A DNA stretch of 64,000 nt from Runella rosea (lineage in GTDB: Bacteria; Bacteroidota; Bacteroidia; Cytophagales; Spirosomataceae): positions 5,883,501 to 5,947,500 of the forward strand of contig NZ_CP030850.1 of assembly GCF_003325355.1 (NCBI RefSeq), in the 5' to 3' direction. Positions 25,832-34,883 of this stretch are shown piece after piece. The position numbers and the translations under genes were made by a program. The notes under the pieces were generated by a model. The model ran no database searches. It saw nothing but the letters and a program-made list of their open reading frames with translations, and was not told where the DNA came from. Within the stretch, counting starts at the first letter, position 1; every line of letters starts with the position of its first letter.

Positions 25832-26422
25832 TTAGTTCGATGTTTGTTCATTAAAAATCACTCCGCTGTATAATTCAGAAAGCGGAATTTCGGCTTCGAT
25901 AGAATCTAACTGAACCATTTGGTCCAATTGTTCATACACCCGGTATTGCCAAGTCTTTTCGTCTATCTTAAAAAATACTTCTACCAACGGAAAGCGTTGT
26001 TCAATTAATACATATTCCCTGAAAGTAGGAATTTGACGGTATTTTTTAAATTTCTCACCGCGGTCGTACGATTCTGAACTTTCGGAAAGTACTTCTACAA
26101 TCAATACGGGGTTTTGGGCTGCTTCAGGATTCTCATCAAAATACTCTACAGGCCCGCAAATCACTGAAGCGTCGGCGTAGCGATATTTTTCTTCACTGAT
26201 TGCGATTTTAAGGTCGCTGTTGTAGGCATTACACGGGCGATTTTTGAGAACACGGCGGAGTTCTGCTACTGCGTTTCCCCCGATGAGGCTATGCGTGGCC
26301 GTTCCTCCGGCCATCGCAAATACTTCACCGTCTTCATACTCGTACTTAATGCCGGTTTGGCGTTCAAGTTCGAGGTATTCAGCAATGGTATAAAATTGAT
26401 GATTGCGTGCTGGCAAACCCAT
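25832..26422 (-). CDS. Uma2 family (DUF820) putative endonuclease
   Basis: The 196-residue product has the Uma2 layout: the N-terminal YTIAEYLELERQTGIKYEYEDGEV segment split over residues 11-34, an AMAGGTATHSLIGGN motif, and the PD-(D/E)xK-like core with ADASVICG and PVLIVEVLSESS. Uma2 proteins are predicted nucleases of the restriction-endonuclease fold, often in many copies in cyanobacteria and Bacteroidota, with unknown targets. It begins 9 nt after the lepA stop codon on the same strand, so it is probably read from the lepA transcript. A second member lies at 61756-62367. Confidence 0.88.
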   Translation of the reverse strand: MGLPARNHQFYTIAEYLELERQTGIKYEYEDGEVFAMAGGTATHSLIGGNAVAELRRVLKNRPCNAYNSDLKIAISEEKYRYADASVICGPVEYFDENPEAAQNPVLIVEVLSESSESYDRGEKFKKYRQIPTFREYVLIEQRFPLVEVFFKIDEKTWQYRVYEQLDQMVQLDSIEAEIPLSELYSGVIFNEQTSN

Positions 26423-26431
26423 ATTTATGCA

Positions 26432-28219
26432 TTAATTAATCTTTAACACCGCCATAAATGCCTCTTGCGGTATCTCTACGCTACCGACCTGACGCATCCG
26501 TTTCTTTCCTTTTTTCTGTTTTTCCAACAGCTTACGTTTACGGGAAATATCTCCTCCGTAACACTTGGCCAATACGTCTTTACGCATGGCTTTGACGGTT
26601 TCGCGGGCAATGATTTTTTGTCCAATAGCGGCTTGAATGGCAATTTCAAACATCTGACGCGGAATAAGCTCGCGCAATTTTTCGCAAAGTTTCTTTCCCC
26701 ATTCGTAGGCTTTGGTACGGTGTACAATGGCCGAAAGCGCATCTATCCCGTCGCCGTTGAGCATCACATCGAGTTTAATCATGTCTGACTCACGGTAGTC
26801 CAACAGCTCATAGTCGAGCGAAGCATACCCCCGCGAGATGGTTTTTAACTTATCGAAAAAGTCAAACACTACTTCGGCCAACGGCATTTCAAATACCAAC
26901 TCTACGCGTTCGGCGGTAAGGTAATTTTGGTTTTTGAGCAGGCCTCGCTTGTCCATACAGAGCTTCAAAATAGGCCCAATGTATTCTGACTTCGTGATGA
27001 TTTGTGCTTTGATAAAAGGCTCTTCAATCCACTCAATATAGTTTGGTTCGGGCATTTCAGAAGGCGCACTTACTTCGAGCATGTTTCCTTTGGTGGTCAC
27101 GACGTTGAATTTTACCGAAGGAACGGTCGTAATCACGGTCATGTCAAACTCCCGTTCTAGGCGTTCTTGCACGATTTCCATGTGCAACATTCCTAAGAAG
27201 CCGCAACGGAAACCGAAGCCTAACGCCGCCGACGTTTCTGGCTCCCACACGAGGGCTGCATCGTTGAGTTGCAGCTTTTCCATGGCTTCCCGCATTTCTT
27301 CAAACTCGCTGGTTTCGACGGGGTAAAGTCCCGCAAAAACCATTGGCTTTACTTCTTCAAAACCTTTGATAGGTTCTTTGGAAGGTTTATCTACGTGCGT
27401 AATCGTATCCCCAACTTTTACTTCACGGGCTACTTTGATACCCGAAATCAAGTACCCTACATCGCCGCATTCAATCACATCTTTGGGTTCTTTTTCCAGA
27501 CGTAGCGTCCCGATTTCGTCGGCATTGTATTCTTTGCCCGTGGCCACAAATTTTACCTTGTCGCCTTTGCGGATGCTTCCGTTCTGAACACGGAAAATAA
27601 CTTCAATACCTCGATAAGAGTTAAAAACAGAGTCAAAAATCAGGGCTTGGAGTTCAATATCAGGATTGCCTTTCGGGGCGGGAACACGCTCAATAATGGC
27701 CGCTAAAATTTCTTCAATGCCGATGCCTGCTTTTCCTGAGGCAGGAATAATATCGTCGCGGTCGCAGCCGAGGAGGTCTTCCATTTCGTCTTTGACTTCT
27801 TCGGGCATGGCACCGGGAAGGTCAATTTTGTTTAAAACGGGGATGATAACCAACCCCTGATTCATAGCTAAATATAGGTTGGAAATCGTTTGTGCCTCCA
27901 CGCCCTGCGAAGCATCTACGAGCAACAGCGCGCCTTCGCAGGCGGCAATTGAGCGCGATACCTCATAGCTAAAATCCACGTGGCCGGGCGTATCAATCAA
28001 ATTAAGGGTGTATTTTTCGCCTTTATATAAATAATCCATTTGGATGGCGTGGCTCTTAATGGTGATACCGCGCTCACGCTCCAAATCCATGTCATCAAGT
28101 AGCTGGGCTTGCATTTGACGGTTAGTGACCGTCTTGGTAAACTCCAATAAGCGGTCGGCCAGCGTGCTTTTGCCGTGGTCAATGTGGGCAATAATGCAGA
28201 AATTACGAATGTGTTTCAT
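26432..28219 (-). CDS. lepA: Elongation factor 4 (LepA)
   Basis: From the ATG at 28219 the product is 595 residues and begins [20 protein letters not shown], with the GTPase P-loop AHIDHGKS, the G3 motif DTPGH and the NKID motif. The C-terminal domain unique to LepA ([18 protein letters not shown], then [12 protein letters not shown]) is complete. LepA is a ribosome-binding GTPase that affects initiation and elongation under stress. The open frame continues upstream to 28270 but that part is the heptamer-repeat leader and not coding in my view. A Uma2 gene follows closely. Confidence 0.97.
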   Translation of the reverse strand: MKHIRNFCIIAHIDHGKSTLADRLLEFTKTVTNRQMQAQLLDDMDLERERGITIKSHAIQMDYLYKGEKYTLNLIDTPGHVDFSYEVSRSIAACEGALLLVDASQGVEAQTISNLYLAMNQGLVIIPVLNKIDLPGAMPEEVKDEMEDLLGCDRDDIIPASGKAGIGIEEILAAIIERVPAPKGNPDIELQALIFDSVFNSYRGIEVIFRVQNGSIRKGDKVKFVATGKEYNADEIGTLRLEKEPKDVIECGDVGYLISGIKVAREVKVGDTITHVDKPSKEPIKGFEEVKPMVFAGLYPVETSEFEEMREAMEKLQLNDAALVWEPETSAALGFGFRCGFLGMLHMEIVQERLEREFDMTVITTVPSVKFNVVTTKGNMLEVSAPSEMPEPNYIEWIEEPFIKAQIITKSEYIGPILKLCMDKRGLLKNQNYLTAERVELVFEMPLAEVVFDFFDKLKTISRGYASLDYELLDYRESDMIKLDVMLNGDGIDALSAIVHRTKAYEWGKKLCEKLRELIPRQMFEIAIQAAIGQKIIARETVKAMRKDVLAKCYGGDISRKRKLLEKQKKGKKRMRQVGSVEIPQEAFMAVLKIN

Positions 28220-28712
28220 TAAAAATTTAGTATTGAGTGCAGCGTATTGAGTAGTAAAAGTTTGGTACAAAAACTGTACTCAATACTTAATACTCAATGT
28301 GGTTTGCAAAATTACGTCAGATTAGCCGAATAACAGCGGCTTTGGTAGGATTGTTTGCCCAACAATCGGTTGAAGCTGCATTTTATGGTTATATGCCACC
28401 GTAAGGTTAAGTGCAATTTAGCATACTAGGCATGCCAAACTCACGATCTCCAAAGGAAATGGATTAATAGTAAAGAACATAGCACCGGACAAAAATAAAA
28501 TTCTTGCTAAACTTCTGGTGTTTTTGTGGAGTCAGAACTCCGATAGGAAATGCTACGATACGGGAAATTTGTTACTGTAAACAAAGATTATAAACTCATG
28601 CGAGAAGGATAATGCTTACTCCCGAACTGGCACAGCAGTTAAAGACGTTGATTAAAGAAGAAGGTTAGATGGACTGATAGTACACACAGGTATAAATTTG
28701 TACCTTTGTGTA
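28220..28712. other. Gap upstream of lepA, probably decayed sequence
   Basis: The first 80 nt hold the heptamer repeat and leader of lepA. The rest shows only fragments of open frames; one is an 18-codon frame at 28612-28668 that starts 1 nt after a stop codon of another short frame, as in a gene pair that has decayed. I cannot name any of it. The stretch ends in an imperfect inverted repeat at 28679-28714. Confidence 0.45.
28231..28298. repeat. Inverted array of 7-nt repeats in the lepA leader
   Basis: ATTGAGT occurs at 28232 and 28246 (14 nt apart). Its complement ACTCAAT occurs at 28278 and 28292 with the variant ACTTAAT at 28285 between, so three tandem heptamers. The inner units form a 10-bp perfect stem (28244-28253 with 28277-28286) in the 5' leader of lepA. 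Confidence 0.8.
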
Positions 28713-28714
28713 CT
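28679..28714. repeat. 14-bp inverted repeat with one mismatch
   Basis: Arms at 28679-28692 and 28701-28714 pair with one mismatch around an 8-nt loop. It touches the stop codon of the following leftward gene and may end its transcript, although no T run follows. Confidence 0.6.
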
Positions 28715-28961
28715 ATACCAATTCTACATGTTTCAAAAAATCAATCACCTTTTCCTCAGGCATTTCGCAAGGTTTCAATAATTCGTTTTGGCGGGTAATA
28801 TAATAGTTCAAACTGATAAAATTAGTACCGCCCAACTCCTTTGCGTAGATTTTAAAGGAATGATGCTGATTAAAAACAGTTTTGGAAATGCCGTATTTGA
28901 CGCCCTTGTAGTGGCCTTCTGAATAGCCTTCAGGGAGTTGTTCGATGTAGGGAAGAAGCAT
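28713..28961 (-). CDS. Small conserved protein of 82 residues, function unknown
   Basis: The product begins MLLPYIEQLPEGYSEG and contains KYGISKTVFN, YAKELGGTNFISLNYYIT and a C-terminal LKPCEMPEEKVIDFL. This pattern recalls short Bacteroidota proteins that databases sometimes label as peptide methionine sulfoxide reductase, but none of the usual GCFW-type catalytic motif is present, so I would not use that name. It has no signal peptide or membrane segment and should be cytoplasmic. The complete, well-composed frame with a good start supports a real gene. Confidence 0.65.
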   Translation of the reverse strand: MLLPYIEQLPEGYSEGHYKGVKYGISKTVFNQHHSFKIYAKELGGTNFISLNYYITRQNELLKPCEMPEEKVIDFLKHVELV

Positions 28962-29063
28962 GTTTTTTAACTCTTATCCGTGACATGTTACGAAACCTAT
29001 GCAGTACTCTCCCTTTCGTAAACTGAATTAGGAGATGAATCAGAATTATTTTCAGTACATCTT

Positions 29064-29591
29064 TTAATAATCAACGATTTGACGGCTGGGTGGGGGAATG
29101 TTGGAATACTGCCGAATGGAGCGATGTTGATCGCTACGAGCTGTGATTTGAACTTCGTTTAAGATTTGGTATTCTCTTGAATAGTATTCTTTAGGAAGTT
29201 TATTGGTGGGATAGTCGTTAGAATTGTAGTAAATATTGTTGTAAACGAAAGCAATGGGTAAAATGTATTTGCCCTGATTCCTATTTCTCAAACGGGGTGT
29301 TTTGGACAATCCAGTTTTAATTTCGTGTTCAAACCCTAAAATGCCCATTGATTTTTTGTTCATTATCGGATAGATAACGTTTATATTCCGAACATATCCA
29401 GCTGAATCAATATCGAAGGAAGCATAAATTCGACCATAAACACTGTTTCTGATGGCTCCTATGGGATAGCGGATATTGTTGGAGGCCGATGCAGCTATAA
29501 TCGGGTCATTCAGTGTTGCCAGTCCTTGAGAGAACGCTTTATAGAGCATTGTTGAAACAAGTAGGAGCGAAAAAACAAGTATCTTTTTCAT
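29064..29591 (-). CDS. Secreted protein with a TonB C-terminal-like domain
   Basis: The 175-residue product starts with a Sec signal peptide (MKKILVFSLLLVSTMLYKAFSQ). The middle part, IRYPIGAIRNSVYGRIYASF followed by IDSAGYVRNINVI, resembles the TonB C-terminal fold, in which a YP..A...G.V.V.F.....G pattern is typical. It lacks a transmembrane anchor and Pro-rich spacer, so it is not a normal energy transducer. Similar stand-alone domains are common in Bacteroidota. The C-terminal 40 residues are polar. It may act in the periplasm; the partner is unknown. Confidence 0.65.
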   Translation of the reverse strand: MKKILVFSLLLVSTMLYKAFSQGLATLNDPIIAASASNNIRYPIGAIRNSVYGRIYASFDIDSAGYVRNINVIYPIMNKKSMGILGFEHEIKTGLSKTPRLRNRNQGKYILPIAFVYNNIYYNSNDYPTNKLPKEYYSREYQILNEVQITARSDQHRSIRQYSNIPPPSRQIVDY

Positions 29592-29672
29592 AGCTTTTTA
29601 GGTCTGGAATCATAGTGTAATGATACTGATTATCATACGAGTTGTCAAGTTTTACCTTTTGTAAATGTGCCC

Positions 29673-31913
29673 TTACAGGTTAAACCAATACGTCAGCTTG
29701 GCTTGGATAGAGCGGTTGCGGGATTGTCCATTGGCGGTGTTGTAGTTGTCGATGTAGACCAAAAAGAAATCTGACACGGGCGCAAATCGCCACTGAAAAC
29801 GCGTATTGATGTTCATGTTCTCAAATTGACTGTTGTATTGCATATAGGTTGTCAAAAAAACCTTTTTGGAGAACGTCCAGTCTAAGCGCGGGCCAATCAA
29901 AAAAACGTTGTTTTTACCGATGGGCAAATCAATGTGGTTGTAGGTGAAGTTCATTGCTAGCGCAATATAGGGTTGATAACGATAGTTGATTGAGCCAGCT
30001 AGACTCACGATGTTTCCGTCGTAATACTGCCCGATAAGCGGCTGGGCAAAAAGCCACCATTTTTTTCGTTGGTCTGAGAAATAATTGAGCGAAGCGTTGT
30101 AGTAAGTATACTCAGAACCTTTTCTCAAAGGAGTCAGTTTGTTGTTGCTACGCAACGCGTCAAAATCAGAAAAAAGATAGGTATAGTTTTGATTGATTGA
30201 AAACAGCATCCGTGCCGAGCTATTGAAAAACATTGACAAAAACGGCCCCGCTATGCGGTCGGTGGTACCGATGTTGGGCATCGTATACTGTTCCAAAGCC
30301 ACCCCAACACTGTACCGGTTGACGAGTTTGTTGCGCGGATAAAACGAAAATCCGAGTGTAGGGTTGATGCGCAGGTAATCTTTGCGCGGTACAAAACCCA
30401 CTTCGGCGTCGTAGCCCTTGCCCACCCAATCGTGCGCCCAGCGGAAAGTATATTTCAATACACTGTACATGATAGAGAATCCATTGGCAAAAGCATCTTT
30501 TTGCTTGGTTTCACTGAAAGATTGATGATAATAGGCTTTGCCTGTCCAGCGGCTGTCTTTGGAGGTAAAATTGTATTCCAAACCGCCCACCCGGTTAAAA
30601 TTCGTCAGTTTGGGGCTCATTTCGGGGTGTAAGGTCTGTTTATTGACAAAAATAGCCGCGATGTTTGACCGGTTAAATATCTTCCGTTGCACGGCCAGTA
30701 CGCCATAATTTGCCCCCGATATTCCCTTAAATTCATCATCGGCCGTTTGAGCGTTGAGTAGCCCAAGACGCCAGTTGTCGTCTATTTTTCCGCTCAAACG
30801 AGCGCCGTACACAATACGGTTAGGAACGCCTAAGCCCGTCGTGGAGTCGCGGGCGATGCCGATTTGACGCGAGAAAAAAGGACTGATGATTTGATTGCCT
30901 GCCCCACCGAGGTTGCTTTGCGGGGGCAAAAAAGGGTTGATGACGTAGCTGCCAAAACCCGAAAATAAATCCGAGTTTTCCAAGAAAAATTGCCGCTGTT
31001 CGGGAAAGTTGATGTCAAATCGGGAGAGGTTGATGATTTGTCGGTCGGCTTCTACATTGGAAAAATCAGGATTGATGGTCAAATCCAAATTAAGCCCCGA
31101 TGTAACGGCGATTTTGGCGTCTCCACCGAAGTTGAGCCGACTTCCATTATTGGGGTTTTTAGGATTTACGAAGTCTTGCGCGTTGCCCGCCGCAATGTAC
31201 GGAATCAGTGAGATATTGGCCCCTGATTTTTTCAAAGGTTTTTCGAATTCAATCGGAACGGCATAGCCCAAATTCATAATAATCTGATTTTGGGGGATTT
31301 GCACAAGTGTGCTTTGCTCGTTTATTTGGGTATCAAAACGATAACTTTTAAACAACCATTGAGGCGTGTTTTCTTTGAAACGTAGTGTTGTAAAGGGAAT
31401 TGCGATTTCGGTGGTCCAGTAGTTATCATAAATCTTTGATTCGCCCGTCCATTTATTGTCCCAAAATTCGCTAAAAAACGAGTTGTCGGTCGCGCCGTTG
31501 TAGAGCAACGCCTCCCGCATTACGCCCAAGGGGTTCATCCCAAACAAAAACGCGTTGGTCTTATCGTTGAACGTATCAATGACAAAGGTGACGTTGTCGT
31601 TTCCTCCTGCCCGATAATCCCGGCGGTAGGAGAGAATGACAAACTTGTTGCTTTTGGTATAGCATTTGGCGCTGATGTAAACGAACTTATCGTCGTACGC
31701 GATTTTTACATCTGTTTTGTACACGGCTTTTAAGGTATCGGTGGGAAAATATTGCCAAAAATCCCCTAATGTGGTACTTTTTTCCCAGATGGGTTCGTCC
31801 AAAACACCGTCAATTTTGATTTTCTCCGTCGTAAAATTGACCTTATAAGGTGCTTGCGATTGTGCGAATGCAAAAACAGGAAATAAAAGAAGTAGTAAAA
31901 ATCTCATTGGCAT
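29673..31913 (-). CDS. DUF5916 outer-membrane protein with CBM9-like N-terminus
   Basis: The 746-residue protein has a signal peptide (FLLLLLFPVFAFAQ), then a carbohydrate-binding family 9-like sandwich beginning KIDGVLDEPIWEKS (about residues 33-230), and then a DUF5916 region made of many amphipathic beta strands ending in an aromatic-rich segment (LTYWFNL), as in outer-membrane beta barrels. These proteins are common in Bacteroidota; ligands are not established. An ATG two codons in (31907) is an equally good start. It is flanked by other secreted proteins but not by SusC/SusD genes. Confidence 0.87.
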   Translation of the reverse strand: MPMRFLLLLLFPVFAFAQSQAPYKVNFTTEKIKIDGVLDEPIWEKSTTLGDFWQYFPTDTLKAVYKTDVKIAYDDKFVYISAKCYTKSNKFVILSYRRDYRAGGNDNVTFVIDTFNDKTNAFLFGMNPLGVMREALLYNGATDNSFFSEFWDNKWTGESKIYDNYWTTEIAIPFTTLRFKENTPQWLFKSYRFDTQINEQSTLVQIPQNQIIMNLGYAVPIEFEKPLKKSGANISLIPYIAAGNAQDFVNPKNPNNGSRLNFGGDAKIAVTSGLNLDLTINPDFSNVEADRQIINLSRFDINFPEQRQFFLENSDLFSGFGSYVINPFLPPQSNLGGAGNQIISPFFSRQIGIARDSTTGLGVPNRIVYGARLSGKIDDNWRLGLLNAQTADDEFKGISGANYGVLAVQRKIFNRSNIAAIFVNKQTLHPEMSPKLTNFNRVGGLEYNFTSKDSRWTGKAYYHQSFSETKQKDAFANGFSIMYSVLKYTFRWAHDWVGKGYDAEVGFVPRKDYLRINPTLGFSFYPRNKLVNRYSVGVALEQYTMPNIGTTDRIAGPFLSMFFNSSARMLFSINQNYTYLFSDFDALRSNNKLTPLRKGSEYTYYNASLNYFSDQRKKWWLFAQPLIGQYYDGNIVSLAGSINYRYQPYIALAMNFTYNHIDLPIGKNNVFLIGPRLDWTFSKKVFLTTYMQYNSQFENMNINTRFQWRFAPVSDFFLVYIDNYNTANGQSRNRSIQAKLTYWFNL

Positions 31914-32026
31914 AAAAGGAAGGTACGAACTACAATAGATTAAAGTAACCCAACACTCATTTTACCCTATTTTGTTCGTACATTTCCCATAAACCTTTGC
32001 TCACAGCTTTATTGGTAACTATAAAA

Positions 32027-32057
32027 AAATCCCCAATATTCTGTTTATTGGGGATTT
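32027..32057 (-). terminator. Terminator of the 152-residue secreted protein gene
   Basis: A perfect 12-bp stem (32027-32038 with 32046-32057) with a 7-nt loop is followed on the minus strand by a T run (A run at 32023-32029). It lies just after the stop codon at 32064. Confidence 0.8.
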
Positions 32058-32063
32058 CCATTG

Positions 32064-32522
32064 TTAGGGGATTTTAACATCAATATACAAATGCCCTTTA
32101 GTGACTCCTTTGGGCGTATATCTCAAGATAATTTTACCACCATAATATTCGGATATGTCTTGTACTTGTACTATCCCTTTTGAAAATTTCTTTGAACTGA
32201 CTAAATAGCCCAGTTTAGGATTGCAGTTCTCTTTTGGATAATAGTCGCACCCATCGTATCTGTTAAATTGCGCCGGGCCGTCTAATTCTCCGTGAATTAA
32301 ACTGATATACCCTTGTGGGTAACGATTTGGATCTACAAAAAAACGAAAGGTATGAGGCTTACTGGGGTTTTTGATTTCTAACCTCATGTTGATAAGGTGC
32401 TCTCTTGTTTTGCCAAACAGAAAATCTGAGATTTTGCGTAAATCTTCATCGCTACATGCTCTTAATCCTCCCAAAAAGACAAAAATGAACGCAAAAAATA
32501 ACGCGATGAATATTTTTTTCAT
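32064..32522 (-). CDS. Small secreted protein of unknown function
   Basis: The 152-residue product has a hydrophobic N-terminus (MKKIFIALFFAFIFVFLG) that acts as a signal peptide. LRAC at residues 20-23 could be a lipobox, but arginine at that place is unusual. The mature part has several cysteine and tyrosine residues and beta-rich segments (HTFRFFVDPN, KIILRYTPKG). No family is recognised. It begins 18 nt beyond the stop of the broken lipoprotein gene on the same strand, so the two were probably one operon before the insertion. Confidence 0.7.
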   Translation of the reverse strand: MKKIFIALFFAFIFVFLGGLRACSDEDLRKISDFLFGKTREHLINMRLEIKNPSKPHTFRFFVDPNRYPQGYISLIHGELDGPAQFNRYDGCDYYPKENCNPKLGYLVSSKKFSKGIVQVQDISEYYGGKIILRYTPKGVTKGHLYIDVKIP

Positions 32523-33553
32523 AATATTTTTTCACCATTACTATTGTAATCCACTACCATCAGTCGGAATGAGGCAACAATCCCCACTTACTCGACGGCC
32601 TTGACCATTGGTGATAGCTTGCAGGACTGTGTTGAACCCAAAAAAATCTGAAGACCACCAATTATAGTTTGAATTAATAAATGATACCCACAACTGTATT
32701 CCCAACATATTGTTATGTTTGTCCATCGCACTGTAAAGTGGATTGGCGTTTGAAGGGTCAAAGCGTTCGTGCACATCTCCTATAGCCATTGCATCTTCAA
32801 TGCCGTAAGTACGTGTATTGAGATAGCTCCAAATGGCATGAAAATAAGCATTGCCATTATTTTGGTTAGCTTGTCCATTAACACCATAATGTTGGTTTAC
32901 CAACTCATACGCTGTTAATCTATTAAGTGCTACTCCTAAAATTAGATAAGGGTGCTTAAAATAAAATAATTTTTCCCCGTCTGGAAGTGAATTGTAAAAA
33001 GCGCGGGCACGGCTATCCTGTAAGTAGCTATCTAGGGTGCTATTATTTCCTCCAAAATCACCATACGAATCACCACCGCCTCCATAACTGCCGCCGTAAC
33101 TTCCTCCACTGCCATTTGAGGTAGAAATGTAAGCGCTAGAACATACTTCTTTTGTGTAAGAAAACTCACAGTTCCAAGTCTGTCCACCGTTAGCGCTAGC
33201 ACATGAATAAATATCAATAGTTGAGCATTCAACTTCTATGTAATCTCCAACACGAGCATTTTTTGCTGTCGGTGCTTTAATTTCTCCAACAGTCTTTCCT
33301 TTATCATATTTAAATCCACCTTTTAGATTTCCGTTAAAATCTTCAAAAACGATTAGCCCTTCATAGGGGTAAGGTTTTTTACGTCTATTAGACTTTTGTA
33401 AGAAATTATCGGTGGGATAAAGAGTCATTACATCGTTACTTCCATCTTCTCTAATTATGAGGTATTGCAAATTATTCAAAGAAACATTGTAGGAATCGGG
33501 GGCTTTTTTATTTTTACCTGATTCTCTTAAAACGGGAGTAATGTTTTGGTTAT

Positions 33554-34485
33554 GAAGCTGTTTAAACTTTGAATAGATATTCCCAAAGAAGTGTGAATTT
33601 TGAGTTGCGAAATCAAAGACAACACTCAATGGGAATATTAAGTAAAAGTACAATCGAAAAGTGGATTTTGCCACATTTGACTGTTGGTCAACGTGGTTTT
33701 GAGACGACAGTACCCTTGACAGAGATCGTTGAGTGTATTTTTTATCGATTAAAAACAGGCTGCCAATGGCGTGAACTACCGACTAAGGAGTTTTTCAGTA
33801 ATAAGGTTTTGAACTGGAATTCGGTTTTTTACTACCATAACAAATGGTCAAAATTAGGGTGTTGGCAAAAGGTATGGATAGACTTATTAGGAGAACATCT
33901 ACGATATTTAGACCTATCAAGTATTGAAATCGATGGTTCTCATACACCAGCCAAGAATGGCGGAGATGCCGTTGGCTATCAAGGCCGTAAGGCCTGTAAA
34001 ACAACAAATTCTTTGTTCATAACAGATAATCAGGGAGTTATATTAGCTATGTCAACGCCGCAGGAAGGACAACACCACGATTTGTTTGAGATAAAGGCAT
34101 TATTTAGAGAAATAGGTGATTTATTAAAAAAAGCAGGAATAAATCTTGATGGGTTATTTCTTAATGCAGACCCAGGATTCGATTCTAATAGTTTTCGAGA
34201 AGCTTGTGCTGAGCAAAGCATAATAGCAAATGTTAAACCACATTCAAGAAATCAAACTGATGTAACAAAGATTGAACCCTATAAATCTGGCACTCATATA
34301 TTTGATGAAGAATTATATCGGGACAGATCTGTAATTGAACATTCAAATGCTTGGATTGACGGTTTTAAAGCACTTTTAGTGAGGTTTGAATTTTCAGTTA
34401 GAAACTGGATGGCACTGCATTTTATGGCATTCTCAGTCATTTTTTTACGTAAAATCAATAAAAAAACAAAAGTTTAAACAGTCTC
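33554..34485 (+). mobile_element. IS5-family insertion sequence, 932 bp
   Basis: The ends are imperfect inverted repeats: 33554-33570 (GAAGCTGTTTAAACTTT) and the inverse of 34469-34485 (GAGACTGTTTAAACTTT), 15 of 17 matching. The triplet TAT lies directly outside both ends (33551-33553 and 34486-34488) as a target duplication. The single transposase gene fills most of it. The element looks intact and recent, because removal restores the target reading frame exactly. If only TA is duplicated, the element is one base longer and the rebuilt target is the same. Confidence 0.9.
33629..34477 (+). CDS. IS5 family transposase
   Basis: The ATG at 33629 gives 282 residues beginning MGILSKSTIEKWIL. The N-terminal part has the LKTGCQWRELP motif of the domain found before the catalytic core in IS5 transposases. 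The DDE residues are seen in EIDGSHTPAKN, LNADPGFDS and DRSVIEHSNAWIDGFK. Length matches single-frame IS5 group members. The enzyme should cut and join the element's ends. The frame is open 20 codons further upstream into the left end, but that stretch is the terminal region of the element and is not conserved in character. Confidence 0.93.
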   Translation: MGILSKSTIEKWILPHLTVGQRGFETTVPLTEIVECIFYRLKTGCQWRELPTKEFFSNKVLNWNSVFYYHNKWSKLGCWQKVWIDLLGEHLRYLDLSSIEIDGSHTPAKNGGDAVGYQGRKACKTTNSLFITDNQGVILAMSTPQEGQHHDLFEIKALFREIGDLLKKAGINLDGLFLNADPGFDSNSFREACAEQSIIANVKPHSRNQTDVTKIEPYKSGTHIFDEELYRDRSVIEHSNAWIDGFKALLVRFEFSVRNWMALHFMAFSVIFLRKINKKTKV

Positions 34486-34883
34486 TATATCTTATCGGTA
34501 CTAAAAGTATTTTTTTACCATCTAACAAATGATAAAAGTACTCATTCCATTTTACCTGCTTTGTGGGAGTTTCATTACCTGAAATTCTCAAGCTGGCTGT
34601 AGATAAAACGGTAGTTTGAAACCAATTTTTAACAGATTCAATTTCTGAGAAATTAAATGGAGGTTTACTTGCCAACACAGACTGATTAGGCGTTACCTCA
34701 TTAATTTCTTTTTTGCATGATGAAATTAAAATGCAAAGGAGAAGTGAGAGTTTGAAAAGTGCTTTCATTTGTATGCTTGTTTAAAGTTGCTATTTCTTCG
34801 CCACAAAATAAAAAAGGCACTTTGTTTTTACCAAAAAAAATGTTTAAACGGTCAGTAAACGTTGTTTAAGCAGTTATTAAACG

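Larger units (their letters stand above)
32541..34768 (-). pseudogene. Lipoprotein gene interrupted by an IS5-family element
   Basis: The gene starts at 34768 with a lipoprotein signal (ILISSCKKE), runs to 34486, is cut by the element at 33554-34485, and continues from 33553 to its stop at 32541. Taking out the element and one TAT repeat joins the codons for IRY and NQN in frame with no stop, restoring a protein of about 430 residues. The downstream part has a Gly/Tyr/Ser-rich linker and a C-terminal domain with the pattern HAIW, GDVHE, MDKHNNMLG. This pattern recalls the DUF6973-type domain found in some secreted toxin-like proteins. In the present state both halves read into the element, so the product is probably lost. 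Confidence 0.88.

Noticed and set aside
28713-28961. Calling the 82-residue protein a peptide methionine sulfoxide reductase
   Set aside because: The catalytic GCFW-type motif and most of the MsrA fold are missing; only a loose resemblance to proteins labelled that way is recalled.
33584-33674. N-terminal residues of the frame that opens inside the insertion element and continues to 32541
   Set aside because: They are coded by the end of the insertion element and are not part of the original lipoprotein; the true N-terminus lies on the other side at 34768.
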